A stretch of DNA of 64,000 nucleotides from Daucus carota subsp. sativus. Taxonomy: Eukaryota; Streptophyta; Magnoliopsida; Apiales; Apiaceae. The notes beneath the pieces were generated by a model. It was not told the origin of the DNA. It was given only the letters and a program-made list of their open reading frames with translations, and did not search any database. Of this stretch, positions 1 through 11,399 are shown piece by piece. The stretch's first letter is position 1, and each line of letters starts with the position of its first letter. The position numbers and the translations under genes are program-made. Location of the stretch: the NCBI RefSeq assembly GCF_001625215.2, contig NC_030389.2, forward strand, positions 42,583,454 to 42,647,453, read 5' to 3'.

Positions 1-74
1 TGTGATGATAACAGGAATGAGCGGGCCAAGCCACTAATGGCTATAATCATATTGTTGCCATTTTTGAATACAAC

Positions 75-2682
75 CTTTAGAACATCATCCCCATAAGGAG
101 CCTCCGGTGCAGTGATTCGGGTTATTTCACAGATACAGGTTGCAACAAGGAGCTTTACATCTCCGTCCTGATGCTTTAACAGTTCCGGCTTGACAACAGC
201 ATCCATAAAAGGTTGCATGGACAACAACACAGACTTTGAAGGTGACTGATCACACGCAGAAAGAGCTGTTGCACCTTGCTGCACATCAATCCAGATGCAT
301 ATCAAAATTGATTTAGTGGCAATACAGATTTGCATTTTCTTCAGTTTTTACCAGGTGCAGAAATTCCTTACTAAAAGCTACTAAAAAACAAAAAGCAGAT
401 AGACAAATGACATTTGCGCAAACAATATCATTTTGTAGTCCCTGATTCTGTTTCCCTTTAAACAAACAAGAATGACTATAATTACATCAGCATAAATTTT
501 TATATGAAAAATGAGTATTAGTATATAATCTAAAACAGGAATAGTGTTCTTTTCTTTTTTCAAGTCGATAGGTTATTAACAGATATCATTTCCAAAACAA
601 AATGAAGCCAGTGTAAAAATCTAAAAATATTTATTATATAATATATAAATTAGAAAGGAAAAAAAAAAAAGGATAATAGATAAAAGGCTATAAATGTGTC
701 AAGCTGTTCATGAGTGTCTCAGACTCTCATTTTTCGATAAGGTCGAACTCATTTGTGTTCGGTTGAATAATTAAACTAGCCAAGCTCAAGTTCAAAACGT
801 AAAAGAGCAACACTCAATTGATAAGCTCAATGCATCAAGGGCCTGTAAGTAGCTCGAATATAATTTTACAAACTTACTATCTCCTGAAACAAAAAAAAAA
901 CGTAAATACAATTTTGTTAAATTGGACTCGGTTATAAATCCACAAACACTAATAAACCAACTTACATAAACTCAAGCATCCATAAAATTCTCTTAGTTCG
1001 AATGGAACTTGAAATAATATATTACATTTTTTTTAGAAAAAAATGAGCTAATACATTTAAATGAGATAAACTGAAACACAGTTTTCAAGTTTTAATCAAA
1101 CTTGACCTCGCAAAGCTCGAGCTTACTGTTGTTCAGGATCAGTTCAGCTCATTTATTTCCTAGCACAATATGCTAAGAACAAACTTTTTTATAGTAAAAG
1201 ATGTAATTTACTTATTACTGCATATATCTTCCTTGTACTACATGTAATACCTCTGTAAGGTTTTAGTAAATATGCAGAACCCATTACTAGGTTATATCTA
1301 ATAGATTAAGATTCAAATTTATTTTTATTATGTTTATATGGTATTTCCTTCTATGTGCAAAAATAATATCAGTACAATGCAGTCCAGTATATATATGAAT
1401 GCATCTTTACTGCTGCTGCTTCAAGCCCACTAGCCCAGGCACTGAAATCAAAAGAATGAAAAGGGTACTCTAGAGAGCAATAGGGCCCTACTAAGTGAAG
1501 AAGAAAATGTAATGAAAAACAGGTTTATGCATATAAATGTTTAACATTTGAACCTTAATATACTTTTTGAAACAATTCCAAGTCTTATTTATTGGGGGCT
1601 GTAGCAAGAATTACTACCATTTCTATTTTAAGTCCGGCCAATACAGATTGCAAAAAAGGTGGTATTAAGTGCAAATCCTAAAAACAGCTTTTGTGATCTT
1701 GACAACATATTCTATCTTCTTACATTATTGTTCTTCACATCTCCTATTTGTTTTACATTATGGTATCTTTTTACAAATACATAAAATTTGGAATAGCTGG
1801 CAAAAAAGATATTAATAGTGAATGTAATTGGATATAATTTTTCTCTTAGCAGTATTTGGCAGTATGGATACTTAAGGCCTATTTTCCTGTATTACTTTGA
1901 GTAGCTGACTATCCCTTTTTTCTCCACACGTATGTATTCTTCAAAGATACCAAAGATGGTACACTGAAGGAATATAATTCTGCTTAAGTTTCATCTCAAG
2001 TAGCTGTAATAACATGTGTACACACAGTCACACACGCATGTTTAATATATCCATTGTTGATAGTCATAATACTTAAATCCCCTAACTAGATTATGCAACA
2101 ATTGATCATATGCCCCTTCCCAATAACGTGAAGGCCACACTCCACTCATTGCTTAGTCAAATTAAATATATCACCGCTATTACTTCTTTCTTACAAGTGT
2201 CCCTCCTTTCAAGCTTAAAACATCACGAAGCCATAAATTTCTACTGTGAAGATACGAGGCATGAATTACATCAACTACAAATTGTATTATTGCAATTATC
2301 CAACACACACATGTTAAACATAGAGTTACTATGTTTCCATTTTAAGTACATCTTTCATTCGGATCTTCGGAAGCATATATAGAAATTCAACTCAACATCA
2401 AGGACATCATTCATCACAAACCCTAATCCAGACACAAAGATACAAACTTTCTTGAATTCACTTCAAAAGTCAAGTAATTTGAACATAATTTGATGACAAG
2501 GCATGAAATCAAGGAGAAATAACACGAAAAGAACCCCAAAAACTCAAAAAAAATGCAAACTTTATGAAATTGGAGTTGGAATTTTGTACCTCCAAGATGT
2601 GAATGAGAGTTTCTTTTGAAGTGGGAAGATTCTTGAGCTTGGATCCCAGCTCCTTGAGCACAATTCCAGGCTTCTGCTTCAT
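75..2682 (-). CDS. PDS5: PDS5-like sister chromatid cohesion protein, 5' part only
   Basis: Two coding exons are visible: 2590..2682 (31 codons) and 75..278 (68 codons), both ending in phase 0, with a 2.3 kb first intron. The rest of the gene lies beyond the left edge. The protein starts MKQKPGIVLKELGSKLK. Exon 2 contains DQSPSKSVLLSMQPFMDAVV, then KPELLKHQDGDVKLLVA and CEITRITAPEAPYGDD, the highly conserved N-terminal HEAT-repeat start of plant PDS5 proteins. PDS5 binds cohesin on chromatin and regulates sister chromatid cohesion and DNA repair; the plant PDS5A-E set differs mainly in the C-terminus, which is not in this window, so the paralogue cannot be named. Past base 75 the frame stays open but loses all similarity to the family, so I place a GT donor at 74-73 and treat 1..74 as intron. 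The start at 2682 gives the usual family N-terminus. Confidence 0.88.
279..2589 (-). other. PDS5 intron 1 (2.3 kb), with degraded repeat
   Basis: This AT-rich intron starts GTAC after codon 31 and ends TGTGCAG before codon 32. Between about 690 and 1160 it holds scattered GCTCGAG/CAAGCTCG motifs, as in many decayed plant hAT-type elements; no clean ends or target duplication can be seen. Homopolymer A runs (around 658 and 890) and an ACACAC stretch near 2020 are the only other structure. I see no coding potential in the rest. Confidence 0.6.
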
Positions 2683-2830
2683 ATTCACTTGCTAAACTTG
2701 TCAAATTGTAGTAGCTAATTACACTTGGACAGTAGGTAGTAAATACATACAAATGGTTGTGTCTAATGTTTGGACAAAAGAGGGGGGTTTGTGTTCGAAC
2801 ATGGAAGTGAACTCGAGTCTTTTGTATCAA

Positions 2831-3387
2831 AAGGATAACTGTACTTGTGTAGTTGACCCTGTATTACTATAATATATTTTGAATGTGTTTCTAATAAATT
2901 AAAAATATTACTAAGAGTTTGGATTTTGAATTATAAGAGAATTTATAAAAAGATTTATACAAATTATCATGTGAATTGTAGGTTTATAATAATTTAGAAT
3001 CATATTATGATTAAATATACGAAAACTAAAACGGTTTTTAAAGATATTTTCATATAAAATCGCAATGATATGTTATAATAATAGATTAGTTATTATATAT
3101 TATATAACTTTTCCATTAACCACGAATCGTAACTAGTTTATTCTTACATGATTAAATCATTATTTTTTCATAGAAAAAAACTTAAAATTGGTCAGAGACA
3201 ATTATTTATCAACTCATAGTTAGGTCACACAAACAGCAACACGCAGTACATGTCTGGGTCAGTGTGTTACGTTTGTATGATTAGCACAAAGTACAAACAA
3301 ACGAACACTTTGCATAAAAAAGAACATATCGCTGAAATCCATGAATGTTTAGATTTTTTTTATGTGAATGTCTCCGTGTAAATAGTA
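2831..3387. other. PDS5 upstream region
   Basis: AT-rich sequence upstream of the PDS5 start on the minus strand. It presumably holds the promoter. I see no convincing TATA box, no ORF and no repeat ends. Confidence 0.4.
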
Positions 3388-3815
3388 CTCCGTCCGGTTT
3401 GAAATATAGATCGCTAGACTTTTTGACACGTCTTTGACCGCATAATTAAAATTATTATTTTTAAAATTTTCTTTTTCTGAATTATGATATTAATCTTATA
3501 TTTTTATTCAAAAAAAATATCAAAAATAATGATTTTAACTATGCAGTCAAAAGACTTAGAATTATTTGCAAATTTCTTGACTTACGGGATGGTATTGTAT
3601 CATGATTTTTAATGGCTTTTATTGACTTTTAAAATATAGGTGTATTCAATGAGGTGTATTCAATTAAGACTTTTAAATACTCTTTAAAAATAAAGAGGTA
3701 TTGTATCAGGATTTTTAAAAATTCTTTTAAAGTTTGAGGTATTGAATTAAAACTTTTAAAGAGTTATTAAAAGTCAACTGTTATTCAATATATCAATGAC
3801 TTGGGTGGAAAAATA

Positions 3816-4119
3816 CACTCCTTCCGTCCCAGCCAATTCTTTACGTTTGGTTTGGGCACGGAGGTTAAGAAATATGTATAAAGTAGTGGAAAAGAGAAAG
3901 AAAAGTGGGTGAAGTGGCGGGACCCATCAATTTTTAATGTATAAAAGAGAGATAGTGGAGTAAAAGTAGTGTGAAAAGGGAGTAAAAGTAGTGTGAAAGG
4001 AAAGAAAAGTTGGGAAGTGGTGGGACCCATTGACTATTTTTGGTAAGTTTTGAAATGTAAAGAATTGGATGGGACATCCCAAAAAAGAAACTGTAAAGAA
4101 CCTGGTGGGACGGAAAGAG
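3816..4119. mobile_element. Stowaway-type MITE, family shared with 29.0-30.1 and 50.2 kb
   Basis: It starts CTCCTTCCGTCCC and ends with the inverse (GGGACGGAAAGAG) followed by TA. The interior shares long stretches with the copies at 29043 and 50227, for example TTAAGAAATATGTA, GAAAGAAAAGTGG and TATTTTTGGTAAGTTTTGAAAT. There is no ORF of its own. It is nested inside the Harbinger-like element. Confidence 0.72.
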
Positions 4120-4439
4120 TAATTGATAGATTTTTAATGACTTTCTATGAAAAATTGTATAGAAAATTGTCAGGTCATTATTGTCAAGATTTGACATGAC
4201 ATTATTTTCTCTCAATTAACCGATCGCTAGCTATTAATGAAAATTTTCTTGTTTTAATCTTTGGTTCCATGTGCAAATAAAACAGAAAGCTAGCTTCTTA
4301 AGGTAGTCACTACTCAGACTATTATTTTTTGGATCAACTAGAGATATGTTAGACTTCAGAAATCTCAGTTCAGGATACCAATATTTTAAGTCAGCAGAAT
4401 GCATTTTAAATTAAAAACTATGCATATAGCAAATACAGG

Positions 4440-4820
4440 CATGATTTCAGTTCTGCTCGGCTCGTAAATAGTTCGATAGGCTGGAGTTGGCTCGAAAACT
4501 CGAATCGAGTCACCAAATATTGACAAAAACTCGAAATATGATCGGTTCGACTCGAGTTCGATTCGATTAAATATATAAATTATAAATAAAATATTAAATA
4601 TATTTGTAAAAATATATTTATAATAAAAAAATTAAAAATAATAGAGGCTTGATAAGGCTCGTGAACCTTACGAGCCGAGTAATTTGAAGCTCGAGCTCGG
4701 CTAGATAAAACATTCAAATAGCTCGAGCTCGGCTCGATTATTACCGAATCAAATTCGAATATTTTCTTAGCCGAATTCGAGTAGCTCGCGAATAGTTTGG
4801 TTTGTTTACACCACTGAGTT
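4440..4820. mobile_element. hAT-like repeat fragment rich in GCTCGAG motifs
   Basis: The sequence is dominated by GCTCGGCTCG / AGCTCGAGCTCGG motifs on both sides of an AT-rich core. The right end resembles GTGTAAACAAACCAAACT read on the minus strand, a common start of plant hAT-type MITEs. The left end has no matching terminus, so it is truncated or degraded. Confidence 0.4.
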
Positions 4821-5320
4821 GAATTAGATTTTATTTCATTGCACAGGTGAGAAGTATATCCTGCCACATCACCTATCACACTGTTGAGTCTAATAAAAAG
4901 ACAGGAGCATTATATGAGTACCTTCTACCATAGTATATATAATACAACAATGATACTCTGTACTCGATTTTGTAGTCATCAGATTTGAAACATACACCCA
5001 ACTTGGGGCAGAAGATCGAGAGGGTATAGCAAAAGGTCCAGAGGGTTTTAAAGAGGCTATATATGATTTTAATAAAAGTCTATTAAAGTATTTGAAAGTC
5101 ATGAATTTCTAAAAAAAAGTCTGTTAAAATTTTTAAAAGTCGTTGTTTTAAGAGTCATGAATTTTTTTTTGAAATCTTAATAAGGCAACAAAATTCATTA
5201 AAAATCCATAAAATCCACTAAAGTCATCCTTCCAATATTTGTCATTAAAAATCATGATACAATACCAGCCCCTTAGAATTGTGTGAAAGTCAAACGACTT
5301 ATATTTCAAAACAAAAATTA

Positions 5321-5613
5321 CTGGTTCATTTATTCCTTTAATTTCGGAAAAAATTTTGTACTTGAATAGGAGTATTTTTTTTTTAAGCGAATGTCTCCAT
5401 ATTTAAATAGCGTTACCAAAAGGGCCACTGTTTATTGTGATATCCGTACTGCATCGATTGTGGAAATATGATGGGCTAGGCTCCCTTCTTCAAAGGTTAG
5501 TAATATTTAGAAGCAGGCCTCTAATGAATAGCGGAGCCCAATTGGCACAGATTAGTAGTGGGCTTGGACCTCGTTTTTTAGCTCCTTTTGCTTTTGATGT
5601 GTCATCTAAAGTG
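5321..5613. other. Short spacer between transposons
   Basis: About 290 bases between the Stowaway-like element and the hAT element. No gene or repeat end is seen. The segment around 5560-5613 is the target region of the hAT insertion. Confidence 0.35.
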
Positions 5614-5621
5614 GATCAAGA

Positions 5622-6439
5622 TAGGGATGACAACGGGTTGAATCGGTTCGGATATCTGTGATATCCAAACCCGAACCCGAATCCGAAAATTTTTATCAAA
5701 CCCGAACCCGATCCAAACCCGAACGGATTTGAAAAACCAAAACCGAACCCGATCCGACGGATATCGGATCGGATTCGGGTTTTATCTAAACCCGAAATTG
5801 TGCAAAAATCAAAATCAAAATCAGCAGACAGCAATGAAAAGTGGAAGGCAGAGAAGTTGTAGGCGACCAGGCGGAGGCGGAGGTGGACCACGGACTCGGA
5901 CAACGGGGTTTCAGTGCGCAGGCGGTGACCTGAAAGTTGAAGTCGGCGACTGTGAAATTAGGGATTCATGTGACCGTCTGGTGTCTATATGAGAGACTGG
6001 GGGGAGAGTATTGTGTGTGTATTGAGTCTATAAAAGTCCACTGCCACTGAATAATTTAATTGCAATTTGCACGGACTGCCTGATGACCCGTAAACTATAT
6101 AGCAACTTAGTACATGTACATTAGTATAATTATAATTATAATATATTAAATAATATATATCATTGTCCAAAAAAATATATATAATATAAATAATATATAT
6201 AATATATAATATATGTTATTTGGGTTTTTTTCGGGTTTCGGGTTCGGATCGGGTTCGGATCGGATTTGGATTGCGGGTCGGGTTTCGATACGGAATACCT
6301 AATATCCAAATCCAAATCCAAACTCGTTCGGGTCTAAAAATCAAATCCAAATCCAAATCCAAAATATCGGGTTCGGTAAAATCCATTCGGATCGAAACGG
6401 TCGGATATCCATTCGGATCGGATTTTTCTGCCATCCCTA
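5622..6439. mobile_element. Non-autonomous hAT element, 818 bp, with perfect 8-bp target duplication
   Basis: It begins TAGGGATGACAACGGG and ends with the inverse CTGCCATCCCTA. The 8-bp direct repeat GATCAAGA flanks it exactly (5614-5621 and 6440-6447), as expected for hAT transposition. The subterminal parts are packed with GGATCGG/CCGAACCCGAT and AATCCAAATCC motifs, the usual repeated binding sites of hAT transposases. The core, about 5980-6210, is AT-rich. No transposase is encoded. A homologous copy lies at 29212-29968. Confidence 0.85.
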
Positions 6440-6447
6440 GATCAAGA

Positions 6448-7133
6448 GCATCGTGAGCATCATGCTCTTGATTTATTTTTTAAAATAATATAATATGTGA
6501 TTTCTAGTAATTATCATTTTTTAAATTTAGTTTTTGTTTATATTTAATTATTATTTGAAAGAAAGTTGGGGAGAGAATAGATAACAATGAGCAGCAGATT
6601 ATGAGTAAACCAAGTTTGACTTGATGCAAGTTGAGCAAGCAAAGGAGACAATCATAATATTTCTAAACTAATGCTGCTTCACCGGTCGCCTAACCTTGGT
6701 GTATACCAATAGTTCAGCAGAAATGTTCAAATTTAAGTAGAGGAAAGCTTTAAATCGACTTACCGTCATTTTGAATATTTATCATTTCAAGTTCATAAGT
6801 CCAATTTTATTAGAAATATAAAAGTAAATGAACGGTCATACTCAGCGAGTATGAGTGTGCTAGCCGTTCTACTGATTAACATAAATACGAAAAAACTGAT
6901 CTAAACACCGAATTATCAAAAGAAATTCATAACTATTTCTTCAAATAATTGTTACATTTTGTGTAGCACTTTACTCTTTTGAAAAAATTGTTGTCAAAAT
7001 CTATTTTATAAGCCACAATGTTTCAATAGTATTGACTATATTGGTTGGCTATAATTTGAAAATAGTATGTTATTAATATTTAGATTGTTATTAATATAAT
7101 ATATCAGTTTAATATGGTAATATATAATATTAA
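6448..7133. other. AT-rich spacer
   Basis: No supported gene. It contains AT-rich unique sequence and an imperfect palindrome at the hAT target (AAGAGCATCGTGAGCATCATGCTCTT, about 6443-6470), which may have favoured insertion there. Confidence 0.35.
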
Positions 7134-7695
7134 AGGGTTAATTATCTAGTTGGTCACTGAAGTGGGCTTAATGTATCAAATTGGTCACTGAACTCAAAAC
7201 GGTATCAAGATGGTCACTGAAGTGGCCATAAATATCAAACAGGTACCTTGAAATATAAGTACAAGCAATAAAAATATTATTTATAAAGTTTTACACATTA
7301 TTTTTGAATGTTACCTAAACCAAGTAAAAGGTAATGACTTTTAATATTTATGATAATATATTTAGATTTTATCAAATTTATTTATTATTTATTTTTAATT
7401 AAAACAAAGAAAATAGCTTTATAATAAAATATAAATAATAAATAAATTTGATAAAATATAAATATATTATTTTATATACTAGAAGTCATAACCTTTAAGT
7501 TGGTTGTGGTAACATTTAAAAATAATGTGTAAAATTTTATAAATAATATTTTTACTGCTTGTACTTGTACTTATATTTCAAGGTACTTGTTTGATATTTA
7601 TGGCCACTTCAGTGACCATCTTGATACCGTTTTGAGTTCAGTGACCAATTTGATACATTAAGCCCACTTCAGTGACCAAGTAGATAATTAACCCT
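7134..7695. mobile_element. Fold-back MITE with very long inverted arms (Mutator-like or hAT-like)
   Basis: The first about 260 bases, starting AGGGTTAATTATCTAGTTGG, are repeated inverted at the other end (ending ...AGATAATTAACCCT). The whole unit could fold into one long hairpin. It is flanked by AATATTAA direct repeats (7126-7133 and 7696-7703; nine bases if one shared A is counted). Internal GGTCACTGAAGT/GTCACTGAACTC motifs repeat within each arm. The 8-9 bp duplication and long arms fit Mutator-like MITEs best; hAT cannot be excluded. No protein is encoded. Confidence 0.72.
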
Positions 7696-7703
7696 AATAT
7701 TAA

Positions 7704-8520
7704 ATTAGCGAGAAGGAGGAAAATAAATTGTGGGAATGACGTGGAATTCACTACAGATATGTAATGTTCGACAAATATAGTTATCCATAAATTCTTATGA
7801 TTGGAGATGCTCCAATACACCGTCAAAGAGAAAATGTTAAATTAAAAATCTCATCATTGGTCAAAAAATATAATTTCCGGACACCCATCATTATCACGAA
7901 CTCGTCTCAAGCCACAAATATGAAATATCAGCAAATCCAACATGTACATTTGTAAAGATGAAGCACATTAGGTGGGGAACTGAGGAAGTAGGCTTGACAA
8001 AACACAGAACTACTAGTTTCATATGTTACCATGATGCACAATGCAGTTTGCAGTTGACTTGACACCAAGTTAATTCTACACCATATATATTATTAGTGCA
8101 CATAATTTATGTATCTTTGAGTATTCAACAGATTACACAACCATTATTTAGATGGAGGTAGGCTACCAACCTTTTTTTCTTTCCTAACTTCCATTTTTTC
8201 CCATTTTCCAACTGAATTAACTCCCACAGATTATTTTTCAACTAAAACATGGAATTTGTGCAAGTATTCATCTTTTTATATGTTTCTTTTTGGTTTTGAA
8301 ATTCTTAAAGTATGTCAACTAATTTGTAATTGACTAGTTGATGTGTGTTCTTGGCCATCAATATTTGGGACATGGCATTTTAACTAAAATCATGCAGAAT
8401 TCAAATTCTTACCCACCATTTTACAAGTTAGTATTGTGTGTCGAACAAGAATTTCTTTTTTATTTTCAAATCATGATAGTTGTTTGTGTTAAAAAGATAT
8501 TATAATCATGAAATGTGTAT
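7704..8520. other. AT-rich spacer
   Basis: I see no supported gene, repeat end or RNA gene here. Confidence 0.35.
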
Positions 8521-8523
8521 TGG

Positions 8524-8915
8524 TTAGGATATGGTTTTATACAAGGTCTGGAGTTTGAGTATCGATAAAATTTTGCATGAGATATCGATAATTCAGAAAT
8601 AAATTTAAAGTGTCATTTTGATTTATTATGTATATCATCATATATCTTTTTATATATCTTTTTATATGTGAGGATATGTTTTAATATATGATTTAGAGTT
8701 TGGATTTCGATAGAATTTTACATGGCATATAATTGAGAAATTTTGTTTTGATTTATTGTGATATATCATTTCGTTTTGATTTATTATGTATTGTGAGGAT
8801 ATGCTTTAATATATGATTTAGAGTTTGAATTTTGATAGAATTTTACATGACATGTAATTCAGAAATTTTGTTTTGATTTAACATGACATATCTTAAAAAT
8901 AATTTTTTTTATTAT
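8524..8915. repeat. Tandem repeat, three diverged copies of about 125 bp
   Basis: Copies begin near 8524, 8668 and 8793. The last two share GTGAGGATATG, TTTAATATATGATTTAGAG and GATAGAATTTTACATG in the same order with a period of 125 bases; the first copy is more diverged. The unit is AT-rich and non-coding. Confidence 0.6.
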
Positions 8916-9640
8916 TTTATCACGTCTCTGTCTGTATACAGGTAAATTCGATATTTTGACAGTTTAGGGTTACAATCTCTGCCTACCATCGGATACCGAT
9001 AGACCCTCTTCCTTTACCTTTTATTTTCTATATTATATTTCTTTCTTTTTTAAACAGAAAAATTCCCTCTCTTGAAAGGGAGCTTCCTTAATTATCACTT
9101 GAAAGTAACTTGAAATATTTTAATATCTCTCGAAAAAATGTGTATGCTGCACGCTCTTTCTGCGTGCAAGACAATCTCACTGAATGCATCAACTTATTTT
9201 TGGAAAAAATATATAAATAATATATTTTACTCTTGTTCAAAAAAAAATAATATATTTTACTTAAAAATTTGTCTTATTTCTTTCCATAAGTATGATTTTT
9301 TCTAACAAAATAGAAAAAAAGTAATATTAAACACCTGTTGAATATTAACCACCATTTTCATCAAATAAAGAGGCCAAACATAGAAGCCCTTAGCTAAATA
9401 AAAATATACTAGTCATTTCTTTTGTCAGCACATAATTATTTAACAACGTTAATCGACGAGTCAATCTTGAAATAAAATATTCTAAATTAATAGTCATTTC
9501 ACGAGTCAAAAATAGTAAAATAAAATAAAGGGCAAATGGTGAATTGAGATGGGAGGAAAAGGAGAGTAGGTAAGAAAACACAATAAAGAGGATACGTACA
9601 ATATTCACTACGGCGTTTGATTCATGCACGGTCTTTGTGT
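8916..9640. other. Spacer upstream of the Ole e 1-like gene
   Basis: AT-rich sequence without a supported gene. The proximal part presumably carries upstream control elements of the gene starting at 9797. Confidence 0.35.
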
Positions 9641-9653
9641 CCCGTAGACATCT

Positions 9654-9662
9654 TATATATAT
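9654..9662 (+). promoter_or_regulatory. Candidate TATA box of the Ole e 1-like gene
   Basis: TATATATAT lies 135 bases upstream of the start codon at 9797. A leader of roughly 100 bases rich in ACAAACACAAACA follows it. Confidence 0.45.
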
Positions 9663-9796
9663 CATTCACAAAGAGAGGAAGGTAAGTTTTCATTGTTACG
9701 TTGGTTCTAAGTTTATCATACACGAAGTCACAAACCAATACAAAAAGCTAGAAACAAGGAGTTTCAATACAAACACAAACACAAACATTTCTCATC

Positions 9797-10928
9797 ATGA
9801 GTAAAAGCATCCTCTTTCTAGTTGTATTTTGTGTCATATGCGGTCCTGCAGCCTTCGCGGTAAGGACTGGAGTTGATGACAAGAATGATCCGTTGACGGA
9901 GTTCTTTAACAGGGAGGAGAGCATAAAATTTGCAGGGTATGGGGAAGACAAGCTCTCGACAGTGCTGGTCACCGGGACTTTGCTCTGCCACCCTCTTTAT
10001 CAACTTCCATTTCCTGTTTCAGGTATTTTTCTCAGTATTTTTATTTCATTTCATTTCTCATGGATATCTAGTAGATACTTGACTGTCGCGCCAAGAATTT
10101 TGAAATAATATTTTCATCATGAGCATGCAACTTTTGCAAATTAAACATGTTGTTGGACTCGAGGCAAGTAAAACAGTAAACACCAACTCATATCTGAGTT
10201 TCTATGCATAGATGAAAAGTTTATCATGTCTTATGTAGATTACCTCATGATATTTATCACAAACAGGATAGTAATTCCTGAAGTCTGATGCGCTGCACAC
10301 AGAAAGATAGAAATGGTTAGAATGGGATATGATTCTAAGGAACTTTGAGTTTTATGAACATTGAAAGGAAGGGATACACCTGTATCTAGTTGTAATCTTG
10401 TATTGCAAGTCGCGTTCCACTTTTATGTTGAGAAATGTAAAGTTCTCAACCTGCTCTGGCAGCCGTTCAATTTTCAGTGCCTGATTCAGTTAATTTTCAT
10501 CTGGAATTGCAGGTGCATCTGTTGCTGTGTCTTGTCGATCAGGACGGAAGAAAAAGCAGTCATATGAAATACAAAGCACAACAAATGAAAATGGGGATTT
10601 TCTATTTGATCTTCCTTCCCACCTCCATGGAATTCCAAATTTAGAAAAGATTTGCTGTGTTAGTGTTCATCAGCTGCCCAAGGGTTCTCCCTGCAAGCCG
10701 GCATTAGCAAGTAAACACAAAAGAATTAAATTATCGTCCATTGGGGAAGGTCTTCGTACTTACACAGCTGGCACAATCCAAGTAAGACCTAAAAATGCAG
10801 AGATTTCAAGACATGCAGGTGGACCGAAAACAGACAAGGTGAAGGCCAAAATACAATTAAGACCTAAAAATGCAGAGATTTCAAGACATGCAGGTGGACC
10901 GGAAACAGACAAGGTGAAGGCCAACTGA
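9797..10928 (+). CDS. Pollen Ole e 1 allergen/extensin-family secreted protein with duplicated C-terminal tail
   Basis: Two exons, 9797..10022 and 10513..10928, give 213 residues. Residues 1-21 form a clear signal peptide (MSKSILFLVVFCVICGPAAFA), so the product should be secreted to the cell wall. The Ole e 1-like core follows: VTGTLLCHP near 58-66, GASVAVSCRSGR near 76-87, TNENGDFLFDLP near 99-110, and KICCVSVHQLPKGSPC near 121-136. This gives the usual spaced cysteines. After the domain there is a basic tail in which a 25-residue unit (RPKNAEISRHAGGP...KVKA) occurs twice, at about 167-191 and 192-213. At DNA level the period is 75 bases (10786 and 10861) and the copies are nearly identical, so the duplication is recent. 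The function of this subgroup is not well defined; roles in pollen tube and root cell walls are known for relatives. Confidence 0.82.
10786..10927 (+). repeat. 75-bp in-frame tandem duplication in the Ole e 1-like gene
   Basis: GACCTAAAAATGCAGAGATT starts at both 10786 and 10861, and the copies differ at only a few bases (for example ...GGACCGAAAACAG versus ...GGACCGGAAACAG). The unit encodes 25 residues. The second copy runs into the stop codon. Confidence 0.88.
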
Positions 10929-11399
10929 AAAGCATTCAAGAACACTGGAATATGGCAGCAAACTCATCTGAATGGCGCTAAAGTCGTGTGAAGGATTGAT
11001 AGATTCATATATTTATATAGACTACAGTGAAACCGTAAGCACATCCTATGCATTTAAAGAGAGTGAGAGAGAGCAACTATATGTACATTACAAATTTTCC
11101 ATATATGTTTGGTGTGCAGACTCCTTTAAATCGAGTCACTTTCTCAGCAATCATTCATCTTCACAAATTTGCATATACTCATTTCATTTCATAATCTTCT
11201 ATGCATTTTACTACATCCAAGAATGACCTTCCATAATCCATATGACAAATATAGAGAGGCAGACAACAGTAAACAATAAAAGACTAATATACCAAAGTCT
11301 TTAAGAAGATACAAGTATCCAAGAGAAATTCACTGTTAATTCTCGAATATTTTTAAAAAGAACAAAAAAAAATGGACTTAAATAAGTTTCAAGTTGTGA

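Larger units (their letters stand above)
3585..5272. mobile_element. Non-autonomous PIF/Harbinger-like element, about 1.7 kb
   Basis: Terminal inverted repeats match over about 30 bases: GGTATTGTATCATGATTTTT at 3591 and its inverse at 5250-5267. The outermost bases are CGGGAT on the left and the inverse of GGGGCT on the right. The element is flanked by the 3-bp duplication TTA (3582-3584 and 5273-5275), the hallmark of PIF/Harbinger insertion. No transposase reading frame is present. It carries at least two other elements inside (a Stowaway-type MITE at 3816-4119 and a hAT-like fragment at 4440-4820), so it served as a landing site after it inserted. Confidence 0.72.
3388..5320. mobile_element. 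Stowaway-like MITE, split by a later insertion
   Basis: The left end reads CTCCGTCCGGTTTGAAATAT after a TA dinucleotide. The right end, near 5286-5320, carries the inverse of the same subterminal sequence (GTCAAACGACTTATATTTCA), and inner arms around 3430-3465 and 3525-3556 are also inverted. This CTCC(N)TCCG start and TA target are typical of Stowaway (Tc1/mariner-related) MITEs. The element is interrupted from 3585 to 5272 by a Harbinger-like element. The extreme right terminus is degraded, so its end is approximate. Confidence 0.6.

Noticed and set aside
1-74. Continuation of the PDS5 exon to the window edge
   Set aside because: The frame stays open, but the peptide loses all resemblance to PDS5 exactly at an AAG/GTTG donor.
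5729-5992. Open frame with Gly-rich peptide
   Set aside because: It lies inside a hAT element in simple TCGGAT-type sequence; the frame is a by-product of the repeat.
8524-8915. CRISPR-like array of repeats
   Set aside because: Only three diverged AT-rich tandem copies with no spacer pattern, in a plant nuclear context.
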